Source: an uncultured Mycoplasmatota bacterium
GTDB lineage: Bacteria > Bacillota_I > Bacilli_A > RF39 > UBA660
NCBI GenBank assembly: GCA_947645535.1
Contig: CANSDD010000080.1
Span: forward strand, 1 to 6,190
DNA length: 6,190 nucleotides
Direction: 5' to 3'
Within the stretch, counting starts at the first letter, position 1; each line of letters opens with the position of its first letter. Position numbers and translations under genes: made by a program. The notes under the pieces are model-generated. The model did not search any database, was not told where the DNA came from, and saw only the letters and a program-made list of their open reading frames with translations. Positions 1 to 6,119 of this stretch are shown in pieces.

Positions 1-54
1 AGTTATAAATTCCATCTTTTTATTGTATTTGTTTACATTTATTCACATTATTCT

Positions 55-80
55 AAAAGGGAACTAATTAATTCCCTTTT
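55..80 (-). terminator. Intrinsic terminator of the PRPP synthetase gene
   Basis: Reading the minus strand, AAAAGGGAA (80-72) and TTCCCTTTT (63-55) can form a 9-bp stem around an 8-base loop. The TAG stop codon of the PRPP synthetase gene lies inside the loop, so the terminator begins within the last codons. The U-rich tail is the 3' arm itself and is short. The mirror arrangement on the plus strand also ends in a T run, so the element could work in both directions if a convergent gene lies to the left. No gene is visible in bases 1-54. Confidence 0.65.
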
Positions 81-1158
81 TGTGATACATAAGTTCTAAT
101 ACTTTTCTCTTTCCATTTAATAGTTCTTGAATAGATTCACCACACCCTAATGTATAAATAATATCTGCCAAATAAGGCATACAATCTACTGATGTTAACC
201 ACTTTCTTGTTTGATATTTTTCAGGTATATAAGTAAGATTAGTTGTATAAATCCCATCAAAAATCTTTTTTTCATATGCTTTATCAAATACTTCTATTCC
301 ATTAGTGAAAAGTGCAAATGATGCTACTAAATATATTTTTCTTGCTTGCTTTTTTTTCATTTCTACTGCTACCTCAAGAATTGATTCTCCTGATGCTATC
401 ATATCATCTACAATTAAAAGATCTTTTCCTTTGACATCTTTTCCTAAATATGTATGCTCTACTACTGGATTTTTTCCATCTTTAACAATAGAATAATCTC
501 TTCTTTTATAAAATAGTCCTAAATCACAACCTAATAATTCTGAATAATATCTTGCTCTTTCCATTGCTCCTATATCAGGACTTACAATAAATAGATTGCT
601 AAAATCAATTGGTTCTTTTCCTACAAAGTGTTTTAAGATTGTATATGTTGGATAAAAATTATCAAATGGAAGATTTGGAATTGCATTTTGTACTTCTGGA
701 TCGTGGGCATCCATTGTTACAATTCCATTCACTCCTAATGCCTCTAATTCTTGAAGACTTAATGCACAATCAAGTGATTCTCTTCCTTTTCCTTTATGTT
801 GTCTAGATTCATATAAAAGTGGTGTTACAACATGAATACTTGCTGCATGTCCTTTCATTGCTGATATCACTCTTTTGATATCTTGGAAATGCTCATCAGG
901 TGTCATAATATGATCTACTCCATATAGTTTATAAGTACATCCATAATTTCCTACATCTGATAAAATAAATACATTCTTTTGTCTTACTGTTTCTTCTAAC
1001 AGTACTTTCCCTTCTCCATTTGAAAATCTTGGTTGTTGTAACGGAACAATCAAATCTTCTATTTTTCCATACTTTTCTTCTATTTGTAAAGCAATTTCAT
1101 TTCCTCTCTTTTCAAAATTTTTTAAAATAATTAGTCTAATATTACTACTTTTTTCCAA
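64..1158 (-). CDS. prs: Ribose-phosphate pyrophosphokinase (PRPP synthetase), divergent long form
   Basis: This 364-residue enzyme is predicted to transfer pyrophosphate from ATP to ribose 5-phosphate, making PRPP for purine, pyrimidine, NAD, histidine and tryptophan synthesis in the cytoplasm. Family landmarks are visible in order: an ESRQH segment (117-121) where classical enzymes have ARQDRK, TMDAHD (148-153) with the metal-site histidine at 152, SPDIGA (193-198), the flexible-loop KRRD (218-221), and the PRPP-binding loop IVDDMIASGES (249-259). Classical Prs is about 310-320 residues with DDMIDTGGT in the loop, so this is a longer, divergent branch. From memory, its RESLDCALSLQELEALG stretch (126-142) and overall layout match the form common in Clostridia/Lachnospiraceae. 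The start is TTG, supported by AGGAGG 7 bases upstream. The gene has its own promoter and terminator and appears monocistronic. Activity as PRPP synthetase is inferred from family membership. Confidence 0.9.
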   Translation of the reverse strand: MEKSSNIRLIILKNFEKRGNEIALQIEEKYGKIEDLIVPLQQPRFSNGEGKVLLEETVRQKNVFILSDVGNYGCTYKLYGVDHIMTPDEHFQDIKRVISAMKGHAASIHVVTPLLYESRQHKGKGRESLDCALSLQELEALGVNGIVTMDAHDPEVQNAIPNLPFDNFYPTYTILKHFVGKEPIDFSNLFIVSPDIGAMERARYYSELLGCDLGLFYKRRDYSIVKDGKNPVVEHTYLGKDVKGKDLLIVDDMIASGESILEVAVEMKKKQARKIYLVASFALFTNGIEVFDKAYEKKIFDGIYTTNLTYIPEKYQTRKWLTSVDCMPYLADIIYTLGCGESIQELLNGKRKVLELMYHKKGIN

Positions 1159-1165
1159 ATTTAAC

Positions 1166-1171
1166 CCTCCT
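1166..1171 (-). promoter_or_regulatory. Shine-Dalgarno site that decides the TTG start of prs
   Basis: A full AGGAGG lies on the minus strand, followed by GTTAAAT and then TTG (1158-1156). The 7-base spacing is ideal, and no ATG in this frame lies near it. This supports initiation at TTG. The weak start codon paired with a perfect ribosome site may tune expression. Confidence 0.8.
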
Positions 1172-1182
1172 ACCTCATCTGC

Positions 1183-1191
1183 ATTATAACA
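1183..1191 (-). promoter_or_regulatory. Extended -10 promoter for prs
   Basis: The minus strand carries TGTTATAAT, a perfect TATAAT preceded by TGn (extended -10). No good -35 box is present at 16-18 bases upstream (TAGAAT is the closest), which fits an extended -10 promoter. The predicted transcription start is near 1176, giving an untranslated leader of only about 18 bases. The site sits between the aspS terminator and the prs start, so prs can be transcribed independently of the synthetase operon. Confidence 0.7.
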
Positions 1192-1219
1192 TTTCTAAAC
1201 TATAAATTCTAGTACTTTG

Positions 1220-1246
1220 AAAAAAAGTAGATTATTTTCTACTTTT
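1220..1246 (-). terminator. Intrinsic terminator after aspS
   Basis: On the minus strand AAAAGTAGA (1246-1238) and TCTACTTTT (1231-1223) form a 9-bp stem around the 6-base loop AAATAA, followed by three more T residues. The 5' arm contains the aspS TAG stop. The stem has only two G-C pairs and is probably leaky, so some read-through into prs is plausible. Confidence 0.55.
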
Positions 1247-2987
1247 CTCTTAATTTTATTCCAAGTTCTTCTAATTGTTTTTCATCTACAATATTTGGTG
1301 CTTCACTCATTAAATCTGAAGCACTTGCTGTTTTAGGAAAAGCAATTACATCTCTAATATTTTCTGTTTTAGCAAGCAACATTGTTAAACGATCTAAACC
1401 AAAAGCAAGTCCTCCATGAGGTGGAGTTCCATAAGCAAAGGCATCTATAAAGAATCCAAATTTTTCTTTGGCAGATTCTTCAGTAAATCCTAATGCTTCA
1501 AACATTTTCTTTTGTACTTCTCCATTATGAATACGAATACTTCCTCCACCAGCTTCATATCCATTGATCACAATATCATAAGCTTTGGCATAACAAGATC
1601 CTGGATCACTCATTAATTTATCAACATCAGAGTCTTGTGGAGCAGTAAAAGGATGATGACATGCCATATACCTTCCTTCTTCTTCACTATATTCAAATAC
1701 AGGAAAATTAACTACCCATAATAATTTATAATCATCAGGATCAATTAAATTTAATTCTTTTCCTAATTTTAAACGTAATGCACCTAAACTTGCTTTTACA
1801 ATCGATTTTTTATTCGCAATGATAAATACAATATCATTGTTTTCTAAATGTAGTGTTTGTTTTGTACCTGTAAGTTCTTCAGTACTAAGTGGTTTCACAA
1901 TACTTCCAGATAATTCATTATCTACAAATTTCAAATAAGCAAGACCTGTTGCTCCATATGTTTTTACAAATTCTGTTAATGCATCTATATTTTTTCTAGA
2001 ATATTTATCAGCCGCATTTTTTGCTACAATGGCATTTATTATACCACCTTCTTCTATTACTGTTTTAAACAATCCAAATTCTGTATTTTTAAAGATATTT
2101 GTAATATCTTCTATCTTCATATCAAAACGTAAATCAGGTTTATCACTTCCATAAATATTAATTGCATCATCATATTCCATTTTAAGTAATGGAAGTTCTA
2201 CATCAATATCTTTTACTTTTTTAAAGATATAAGCGGTAAGACGTTCCGCTAAATCCATTACATCATTTTGATCTACAAAACTCATCTCTAAGTCTATTTG
2301 AGTAAATTCTGGCTGTCTATCTGCTCTTAAATCCTCATCACGAAAACATTTTGCTATTTGATAATAACGTTCCATTCCACTTATCATAAGTAATTGTTTA
2401 AATAATTGTGGTGATTGTGGTAAAGCATAAAATTTACCTTTATTTACTCTTGATGGAACTAAATAGTCTCTTGCCCCTTCTGGTGTTGATTTACAAAGAA
2501 TTGGTGTCTCTACTTCTACAAAATATTCATTATCTAAAAATTCTCTTGTTGCTTTCATAATTTGATGACGTATTAACATATTTTCTTTTAAATTATTTCT
2601 TCTTAAATCTAAGTAACGATATTTTAACCTTGTATCTTCTAAAGCTGTAGTATTGTCACTAATTTCAAAAGGAAGTTCTTTAGAAGTATTTAAAATTTCC
2701 ATTTTAGATACTTCTAGTTCTATTTCTCCAGTATCCATATTAGGATTTTTACTTTCTCTTTCTTTGATAATACCTGTAAGTGCTACTACATATTCATTTT
2801 TTAATGATTCTGCTATGCTATAACAATCTATTTCTGGTCTTACAACTGCTTGAATGATTCCACTTCTATCTCTTAAATCTAAAAAGATAAGTCCACCTAA
2901 ATTTCTTTTTTTGTTAATCCAACCATAAAGAGTTACTTCTTCACCTACATTTTTGATTCTAAATTTATTATTTTTATATTGTTTCAT
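1239..2987 (-). CDS. aspS: Aspartyl-tRNA synthetase, bacterial type
   Basis: This 582-residue class II synthetase charges tRNA-Asp with aspartate in the cytoplasm and has the usual bacterial AspRS length. An N-terminal OB-fold anticodon-binding domain (about 15-100) is followed by the catalytic domain. Motif 1 is around 150-164, QSPQ at 191-194, and motif 2 at 215-232 (FRDEDLRADRQPEF and on). The GAD insertion spans about 300-415, HHPF is at 444-447, and motif 3 is GLAFGLDRL (526-534), with the invariant Arg at 533. Residue 30 is Leu in the NLGG segment, as in the discriminating E. coli enzyme, whereas the non-discriminating Pseudomonas enzyme has His there. It is therefore probably tRNA-Asp specific (inference). 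The ATG overlaps the hisS stop as ATGA, implying translational coupling, and its ribosome site GAGGTGG (2998-2992) lies inside the end of hisS. It is the last gene of the T-box-controlled cluster. Confidence 0.97.
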   Translation of the reverse strand: MKQYKNNKFRIKNVGEEVTLYGWINKKRNLGGLIFLDLRDRSGIIQAVVRPEIDCYSIAESLKNEYVVALTGIIKERESKNPNMDTGEIELEVSKMEILNTSKELPFEISDNTTALEDTRLKYRYLDLRRNNLKENMLIRHQIMKATREFLDNEYFVEVETPILCKSTPEGARDYLVPSRVNKGKFYALPQSPQLFKQLLMISGMERYYQIAKCFRDEDLRADRQPEFTQIDLEMSFVDQNDVMDLAERLTAYIFKKVKDIDVELPLLKMEYDDAINIYGSDKPDLRFDMKIEDITNIFKNTEFGLFKTVIEEGGIINAIVAKNAADKYSRKNIDALTEFVKTYGATGLAYLKFVDNELSGSIVKPLSTEELTGTKQTLHLENNDIVFIIANKKSIVKASLGALRLKLGKELNLIDPDDYKLLWVVNFPVFEYSEEEGRYMACHHPFTAPQDSDVDKLMSDPGSCYAKAYDIVINGYEAGGGSIRIHNGEVQKKMFEALGFTEESAKEKFGFFIDAFAYGTPPHGGLAFGLDRLTMLLAKTENIRDVIAFPKTASASDLMSEAPNIVDEKQLEELGIKLREK

Positions 2988-4258
2988 TCTTCCACCTCTA
3001 TCTTTTCATCAAAGAAATCAATTAAATTTTCTTCTTTTATTTTAAATTCTTCTTGAGTTTTATTATCTTTGATTGTTAATATTTGACTATTTAATTCTTC
3101 AGAGCCAATAATCATTACATATTTGGCATTTAATCTATCTGCTTGTTTAAAATTTCCTTTGATGTTACGATTCATCATATCTGTATCTACATTAAATCCA
3201 TTCATTCTGAGTATATTGGTAATGCGAATGGTATATTCTTTTGTATCATCCATTGGAATCACATAAATATCAATGCCACTTTCTCCTAATAAATCTATTT
3301 TTTCAAATTCTAAAGCGGTAAGTAACCGTTCTAATCCAAGTGCGAATCCTACTCCTGGAGTAGATGGTCCATCAAGCATTTCTACTAATCCATCATATCT
3401 TCCACCACCACATAATACATTTTGACTTCCAAAACCTTCTACAGAGGCTTCTACTTCAAATACAGTATGACTGTAATAGTCTAATCCTCTTACTAAATTT
3501 GGTGTTTCAATGTAAGAAATCCCTAATGAATCTAAATATTTTTTCACATTTTCATAATATGTTTTGCTCTCTTCATTTAAATAATCTTGCATTTTAGGAG
3601 CATTTTTCATAATTTCTTTATCAGCATCTATTTTACAGTCTAAAATGCGAAGTGGATTTTTATGATACCTTTCTTTGCAATCTTCACATAATGTATCTAA
3701 ATATGGTTTAAAATGTTCTAATAAAGCATTTTTATAAGCTAATCTAGATTCTTTGTCTCCTAAACTGTTGATATGTACTTTAATGCCTTTTAATCCAAGT
3801 AACTGATAAAATTGTACTGGAATACTAATAACTTCAGCATCAATCATTGGATCTGTACTTCCAAATACTTCTACTCCGAGTTGATAAAATTCACGATAGC
3901 GTCCAGATTGTGGTCTTTCATATCGATACATAGTCTCCCCATACCATACTTTTACTGGCTGTGTAGCTCTTCCATACATTTTATTTTCAATAAAACTTCT
4001 GACTACTCCTGCTGTTCCTTCTGGACGTAGTGTCATACCTCTACCTCCACGATCAATAAAGTCATATGTTTCTTTTGTTACAATATCAGTAGTATCTCCT
4101 ACACCTCTATGAAATAATTCACTCATTTCAAATACTGGTGTTCTTACATATTCATAGTTATATTTTTCCATTAAACTAGAAAATAATTTTTGTAAATATA
4201 AAATTTTCTTTCCTTCTCTATCAAATACATCATAAGTTCCTTTTGGTTTTTGTATCAT
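2984..4258 (-). CDS. hisS: Histidyl-tRNA synthetase
   Basis: This 424-residue class II synthetase charges tRNA-His and is of normal bacterial length. The landmarks are PKGTYD (5-10) and LRPEGTAG (77-84). Motif 2 spans 111-128 (YRYERPQSGRYREF and on). The histidine-specific HisA motif LVRGLDYYSHTVFE is at 255-268, with Arg257 as the family's catalytic arginine. HisB is GGGRYDGL (284-291), and motif 3 is GVGFALGLERLL (302-313). The C-terminal anticodon-binding domain runs from about 328 to 420. Start ATG has an AAGGAAG ribosome site 7 bases upstream. It begins 15 bases after the Fic gene with no terminator or promoter between, and its TGA stop overlaps the aspS ATG. hisS-aspS pairing is common in Bacillota. 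The only visible regulation is the T-box leader, which appears to read tRNA-Asp and not tRNA-His. Confidence 0.97.
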   Translation of the reverse strand: MIQKPKGTYDVFDREGKKILYLQKLFSSLMEKYNYEYVRTPVFEMSELFHRGVGDTTDIVTKETYDFIDRGGRGMTLRPEGTAGVVRSFIENKMYGRATQPVKVWYGETMYRYERPQSGRYREFYQLGVEVFGSTDPMIDAEVISIPVQFYQLLGLKGIKVHINSLGDKESRLAYKNALLEHFKPYLDTLCEDCKERYHKNPLRILDCKIDADKEIMKNAPKMQDYLNEESKTYYENVKKYLDSLGISYIETPNLVRGLDYYSHTVFEVEASVEGFGSQNVLCGGGRYDGLVEMLDGPSTPGVGFALGLERLLTALEFEKIDLLGESGIDIYVIPMDDTKEYTIRITNILRMNGFNVDTDMMNRNIKGNFKQADRLNAKYVMIIGSEELNSQILTIKDNKTQEEFKIKEENLIDFFDEKIEVEE

Positions 4259-4273
4259 TTTTTATCTTCCTTT

Positions 4274-4924
4274 CTAAATTCCATCAATACAATTTTCATA
4301 AATCCATATTTTTAACTCTTCCATATTATTTGTTTCATAATAACTGATTAGTTTGGTGAAATATTCTCCTATTTTTTCTACTGGAATTGATAAAATTCCT
4401 TCTCCATATTTAATCATTTCTTTATTTGCAACTAAATTCGCTACCCTTTTATTACCATCTAAAAACATTTGACTTCTTTGTATCCAACAAAATATACTAA
4501 TACATCTTTCTAGATTGTTAGAAATAGATAAAAGGCTATTTAATTCTTCTTCATAATTACATTCACTTGGTAATTTTGGTCTCCAAGTTGTTCCAGTAAT
4601 TCCTACGCCTTTATCTCTAAATTCTCCAAGTGGTTTTACATTTTGCCCTTTACATATTTCAAAATGAATCTTTTTTATATAATTTAGGGTTAAATCATCA
4701 TCGATTGTATTTAAAATATATTCCCAACTATCTTTTAAGCCTTTTAGTTTTAACATATCATCTACTGAAATAGTTCCTGTATTTACATTATTCATAAAAG
4801 AATATGTATCAGCAAATGTTACAGCAATTCCTTCTAAATTTGCACTTTTATAGATATTATCAACTAATTTTCTTTTGGCAAAAAAGATATTATCTTCTTT
4901 AGACATTTGATATTTGCTTTTCAT
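4274..4924 (-). CDS. Fic-domain protein, class II-like, with altered catalytic motif
   Basis: This 216-residue protein belongs to the Fic/Doc superfamily, whose members transfer AMP or other phosphate-containing groups to target proteins. The Fic motif normally reads HxFx(D/E)GN(G/K)R. Here it is QMFLDGNKR (152-160): the anion-binding GNKR loop, Phe154 and Asp156 are kept, but the catalytic His is Gln152. A flap-like segment lies at about 100-121. Near the N terminus SANLEG (27-32) matches the (S/T)xxxE(G/N) autoinhibitory motif placed N-terminally in class II Fic proteins. No membrane segment or signal peptide is seen. The ATG is supported by AGGAGG (4934-4929), 4 bases upstream; Met7 has no such site. 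It lies directly behind the T-box terminator and 15 bases ahead of hisS, so it should be co-expressed with the synthetases. Target and activity are unknown. It could be an inactive, regulatory or differently acting Fic protein. No antitoxin-like partner gene is adjacent. Confidence 0.9.
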   Translation of the reverse strand: MKSKYQMSKEDNIFFAKRKLVDNIYKSANLEGIAVTFADTYSFMNNVNTGTISVDDMLKLKGLKDSWEYILNTIDDDLTLNYIKKIHFEICKGQNVKPLGEFRDKGVGITGTTWRPKLPSECNYEEELNSLLSISNNLERCISIFCWIQRSQMFLDGNKRVANLVANKEMIKYGEGILSIPVEKIGEYFTKLISYYETNNMEELKIWIYENCIDGI

Positions 4925-4943
4925 AAATCCTCCTCTATTTTAG

Positions 4944-4977
4944 AAAAAAAAACGTCCTTAATAAATTATTAAGGACG
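4944..4977 (-). terminator. Regulated T-box terminator
   Basis: On the minus strand a stem of 11 bp (outer arms starting CGTCCTTAATA and ending TATTAAGGACG, 4977-4953) has a 3-base loop and is followed by nine T residues (4952-4944). The CCTT of the 5' arm is shared with the antiterminator, giving the mutually exclusive fold of a T-box. It ends 19 bases before the Fic start codon. Confidence 0.93.
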
Positions 4978-5169
4978 AGTCTTACCCGTGGTGCCACCTT
5001 ATTTTATTGTAAATAATTACAATACGCTTTATTATCTTTAACGCAGAATATACGATTATTTTAAATACTTAGTATCTTCAAAAGACTTATTTTAAATAGT
5101 TCTCACCAAATACTATTTTCTCTTTTATAAAATAAGTTCAAATTACTCCTCTAAGCAATAATCAAATAT
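4944..5169 (-). promoter_or_regulatory. T-box leader (tRNA-Asp-sensing riboswitch) of the fic-hisS-aspS operon
   Basis: The T-box sequence AAGGTGGCACCACGGG is at 5000-4985, followed by a terminator. Stem I is visible: AGTA (loop E-like, opposite the specifier), a perfect 10-bp helix (5137-5128 with 5094-5085), an AGAGA bulge, and an apical hairpin (5117-5112 with 5100-5095) whose loop holds GGTGAGA. The specifier loop reads GAA-GAT-A (5079-5073), giving the codon GAU for aspartate at 5076-5074. Stem III is ATTGTAA/TTACAAT (5023-5006). The bulge TGGC (4996-4993) pairs with the acceptor end GCCA, meaning discriminator G73. This fits tRNA-Asp and not tRNA-His, which has C73. When tRNA-Asp is uncharged, AAGG (5000-4997) pairs with CCTT (4974-4971) and prevents the terminator, allowing transcription of all three genes. 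Identity as a T-box is near certain; the specifier assignment rests on manual alignment to known T-box leaders plus the bulge match. Confidence 0.93.
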
Positions 5170-5175
5170 ATATTT

Positions 5176-5204
5176 AGTATAACTTTATTTTCATATTTCG
5201 TCAA
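5176..5204 (-). promoter_or_regulatory. Promoter of the T-box / fic-hisS-aspS operon
   Basis: The minus strand carries TTGACG (5204-5199), exactly 17 bases, then TATACT (5181-5176), one mismatch from the sigma-A consensus in each box. The predicted start is the A at about 5169, just before the first T-box stem. The promoter begins 15 bases after the stop of the upstream gene. Confidence 0.85.
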
Positions 5205-5218
5205 TTATTTTTATGTTG

Positions 5219-6046
5219 CTAAGCTGATTTTTTAAATCCAAATAACTCTAATATTTTAGATTTTCCTTTTTTTTCTTCTTCTATTGGTTTATAAAATTGT
5301 TCTAAAGGTGTTTCTTCCTCAATATAATTATAATTAAATACTTGGTTTATATTTTCTTGATTTCTAGATAAAAATCTTCCATATTCTCTTGCTCTTTGTA
5401 ATTCGGTATTTTTTACTACCATATAATTTGGATGATTAATCTCTAATACATCTGTTTTTATAATACTATTTAATAAATACATATGAGAAAGAGCACCATA
5501 ACAAGAAATATAAGCTCCATTTATTTTTTCATCATCATATTCTTTCATACGAGAATCTGTTACTTCTACTTTACTATTTTCTAATTTTAAATTACCACGA
5601 AGTGTTGTTATTTTTACTCCATTTTTTCCAGTAAAAATACAGTTTTGATAGCTTGCTTCTATAGATGATTGAATCATTAAATCTGTCATACTTTCTATTT
5701 TATTATTTTGTAGTGATAACATATCAGAAATAATTCTGATATCTCCTGCACCTTTTATTTCCATTCCTTCTCTTATTTTTAGAAAACTTGCATGAATTGA
5801 TAAGGAATTTAAGTTATTTGTATCTATATTTTCTTTTATAATAATTTTATATGCTTCTAAATAAATTGTTTCACAAAATGTATTTTTTCCTTGAAATTCA
5901 ATAGAATTACGATTGGAATGAAAATCAAATCCTATAAAAGTACAATTTTGAAATATTATATTACAATTATCATAATTTTCTACTGGAAATTTTCCAATTA
6001 ATGTTTCATTTTGAATAGTTATTGTTTTATTATATTCTTTTGACAT
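5219..6046 (-). CDS. Hypothetical protein with beta-solenoid-like repeats
   Basis: I do not recognise this 275-residue protein. From about 25 to 215 it shows short beta-strand-like runs ending in Asn-Cys/Ser/Thr turns: NCTFIG (34-39), NCIFTG (135-140), NSKVEV (157-162), NSIIKT (193-198) and NTELQ (213-217). This pattern resembles right-handed beta-helix (pectate-lyase-like or polymer-forming) solenoids. The last 60 residues differ: an acidic linker (EEETPLEQ, 243-250; EEEKK, 256-260) leads to a basic amphipathic tail, KSKILELFGFKK (262-273), which could contact a membrane or partner. No signal peptide or membrane span is seen, so a cytoplasmic location is likely. The start was set at 6046 because AGGAGG lies 7 bases upstream; an in-frame ATG at 6100 overlaps the promoter. 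The gene has strong promoters, no visible own terminator, and no stated link to its neighbours. The fold assignment is inference. Confidence 0.75.
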   Translation of the reverse strand: MSKEYNKTITIQNETLIGKFPVENYDNCNIIFQNCTFIGFDFHSNRNSIEFQGKNTFCETIYLEAYKIIIKENIDTNNLNSLSIHASFLKIREGMEIKGAGDIRIISDMLSLQNNKIESMTDLMIQSSIEASYQNCIFTGKNGVKITTLRGNLKLENSKVEVTDSRMKEYDDEKINGAYISCYGALSHMYLLNSIIKTDVLEINHPNYMVVKNTELQRAREYGRFLSRNQENINQVFNYNYIEEETPLEQFYKPIEEEKKGKSKILELFGFKKSA

Positions 6047-6053
6047 ATACATT

Positions 6054-6059
6054 CCTCCT
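6054..6059 (-). promoter_or_regulatory. Shine-Dalgarno site deciding the start of the solenoid protein
   Basis: AGGAGG is followed by AATGTAT and then ATG at 6046-6044, a 7-base spacing. A nearer ATG at 6052 is only 1 base away and too close. The upstream ATG at 6100 lies within the promoter -10 region and has no ribosome site, so it is unlikely to be on the mRNA. Confidence 0.8.
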
Positions 6060-6082
6060 AACGAGCCTGTCCTTAGAAAGAC

Positions 6083-6091
6083 ATTATAACA
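6083..6091 (-). promoter_or_regulatory. Overlapping extended -10 promoter P2
   Basis: TGTTATAAT lies on the minus strand 8 bases downstream of the P1 -10 box, with a perfect TATAAT and TGn. No good -35 is seen (ATTATA or TTATAA at 16-17 bases). It would start transcription near 6076. The same ten bases, TGTTATAATG, occur at the prs promoter. It may be a second start or merely an alternative -10 of P1. Confidence 0.5.
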
Positions 6092-6119
6092 ATATACCAT
6101 AAATTTATAATGTTGTCAA
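6091..6119 (-). promoter_or_regulatory. Near-consensus promoter P1 of the solenoid protein gene
   Basis: The minus strand carries a perfect TTGACA (6119-6114), a 17-base spacer, then TATATT (6096-6091). TG one base before the -10 (6099-6098) makes it also an extended -10. Transcription would begin near 6084. This is among the strongest promoter-like sequences in the window. Confidence 0.85.

Noticed and set aside
305..806. Plus-strand open frames of about 63-65 codons (305-496 and 609-806)
   Set aside because: They lie antisense inside the PRPP synthetase gene, have no recognisable protein features, and are explained as shadows of that gene.
3364..4030. Plus-strand open frames of about 72-77 codons inside hisS
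   Set aside because: hisS is unambiguous on the other strand; these frames show low-complexity His/Leu/Ser-rich translations typical of antisense shadows.
4274..4924. Fic/Doc toxin-antitoxin pair
   Set aside because: No small antitoxin gene (Phd-like or FicA-like) is adjacent. The inhibitory motif is inside the protein itself, and the operon partners are housekeeping synthetases.
4944..5169. Histidine specificity for the T-box because hisS precedes aspS
   Set aside because: No CAC or CAU codon occurs at the specifier position, and the TGGC bulge demands discriminator G73, whereas bacterial tRNA-His has C73.
6047..6100. Upstream ATG at 6100 as the start of the solenoid protein (293 residues)
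   Set aside because: This ATG lies within the extended -10 region of promoter P1 and upstream of the expected transcription start, with no ribosome site. The ATG at 6046 has AGGAGG at ideal spacing.
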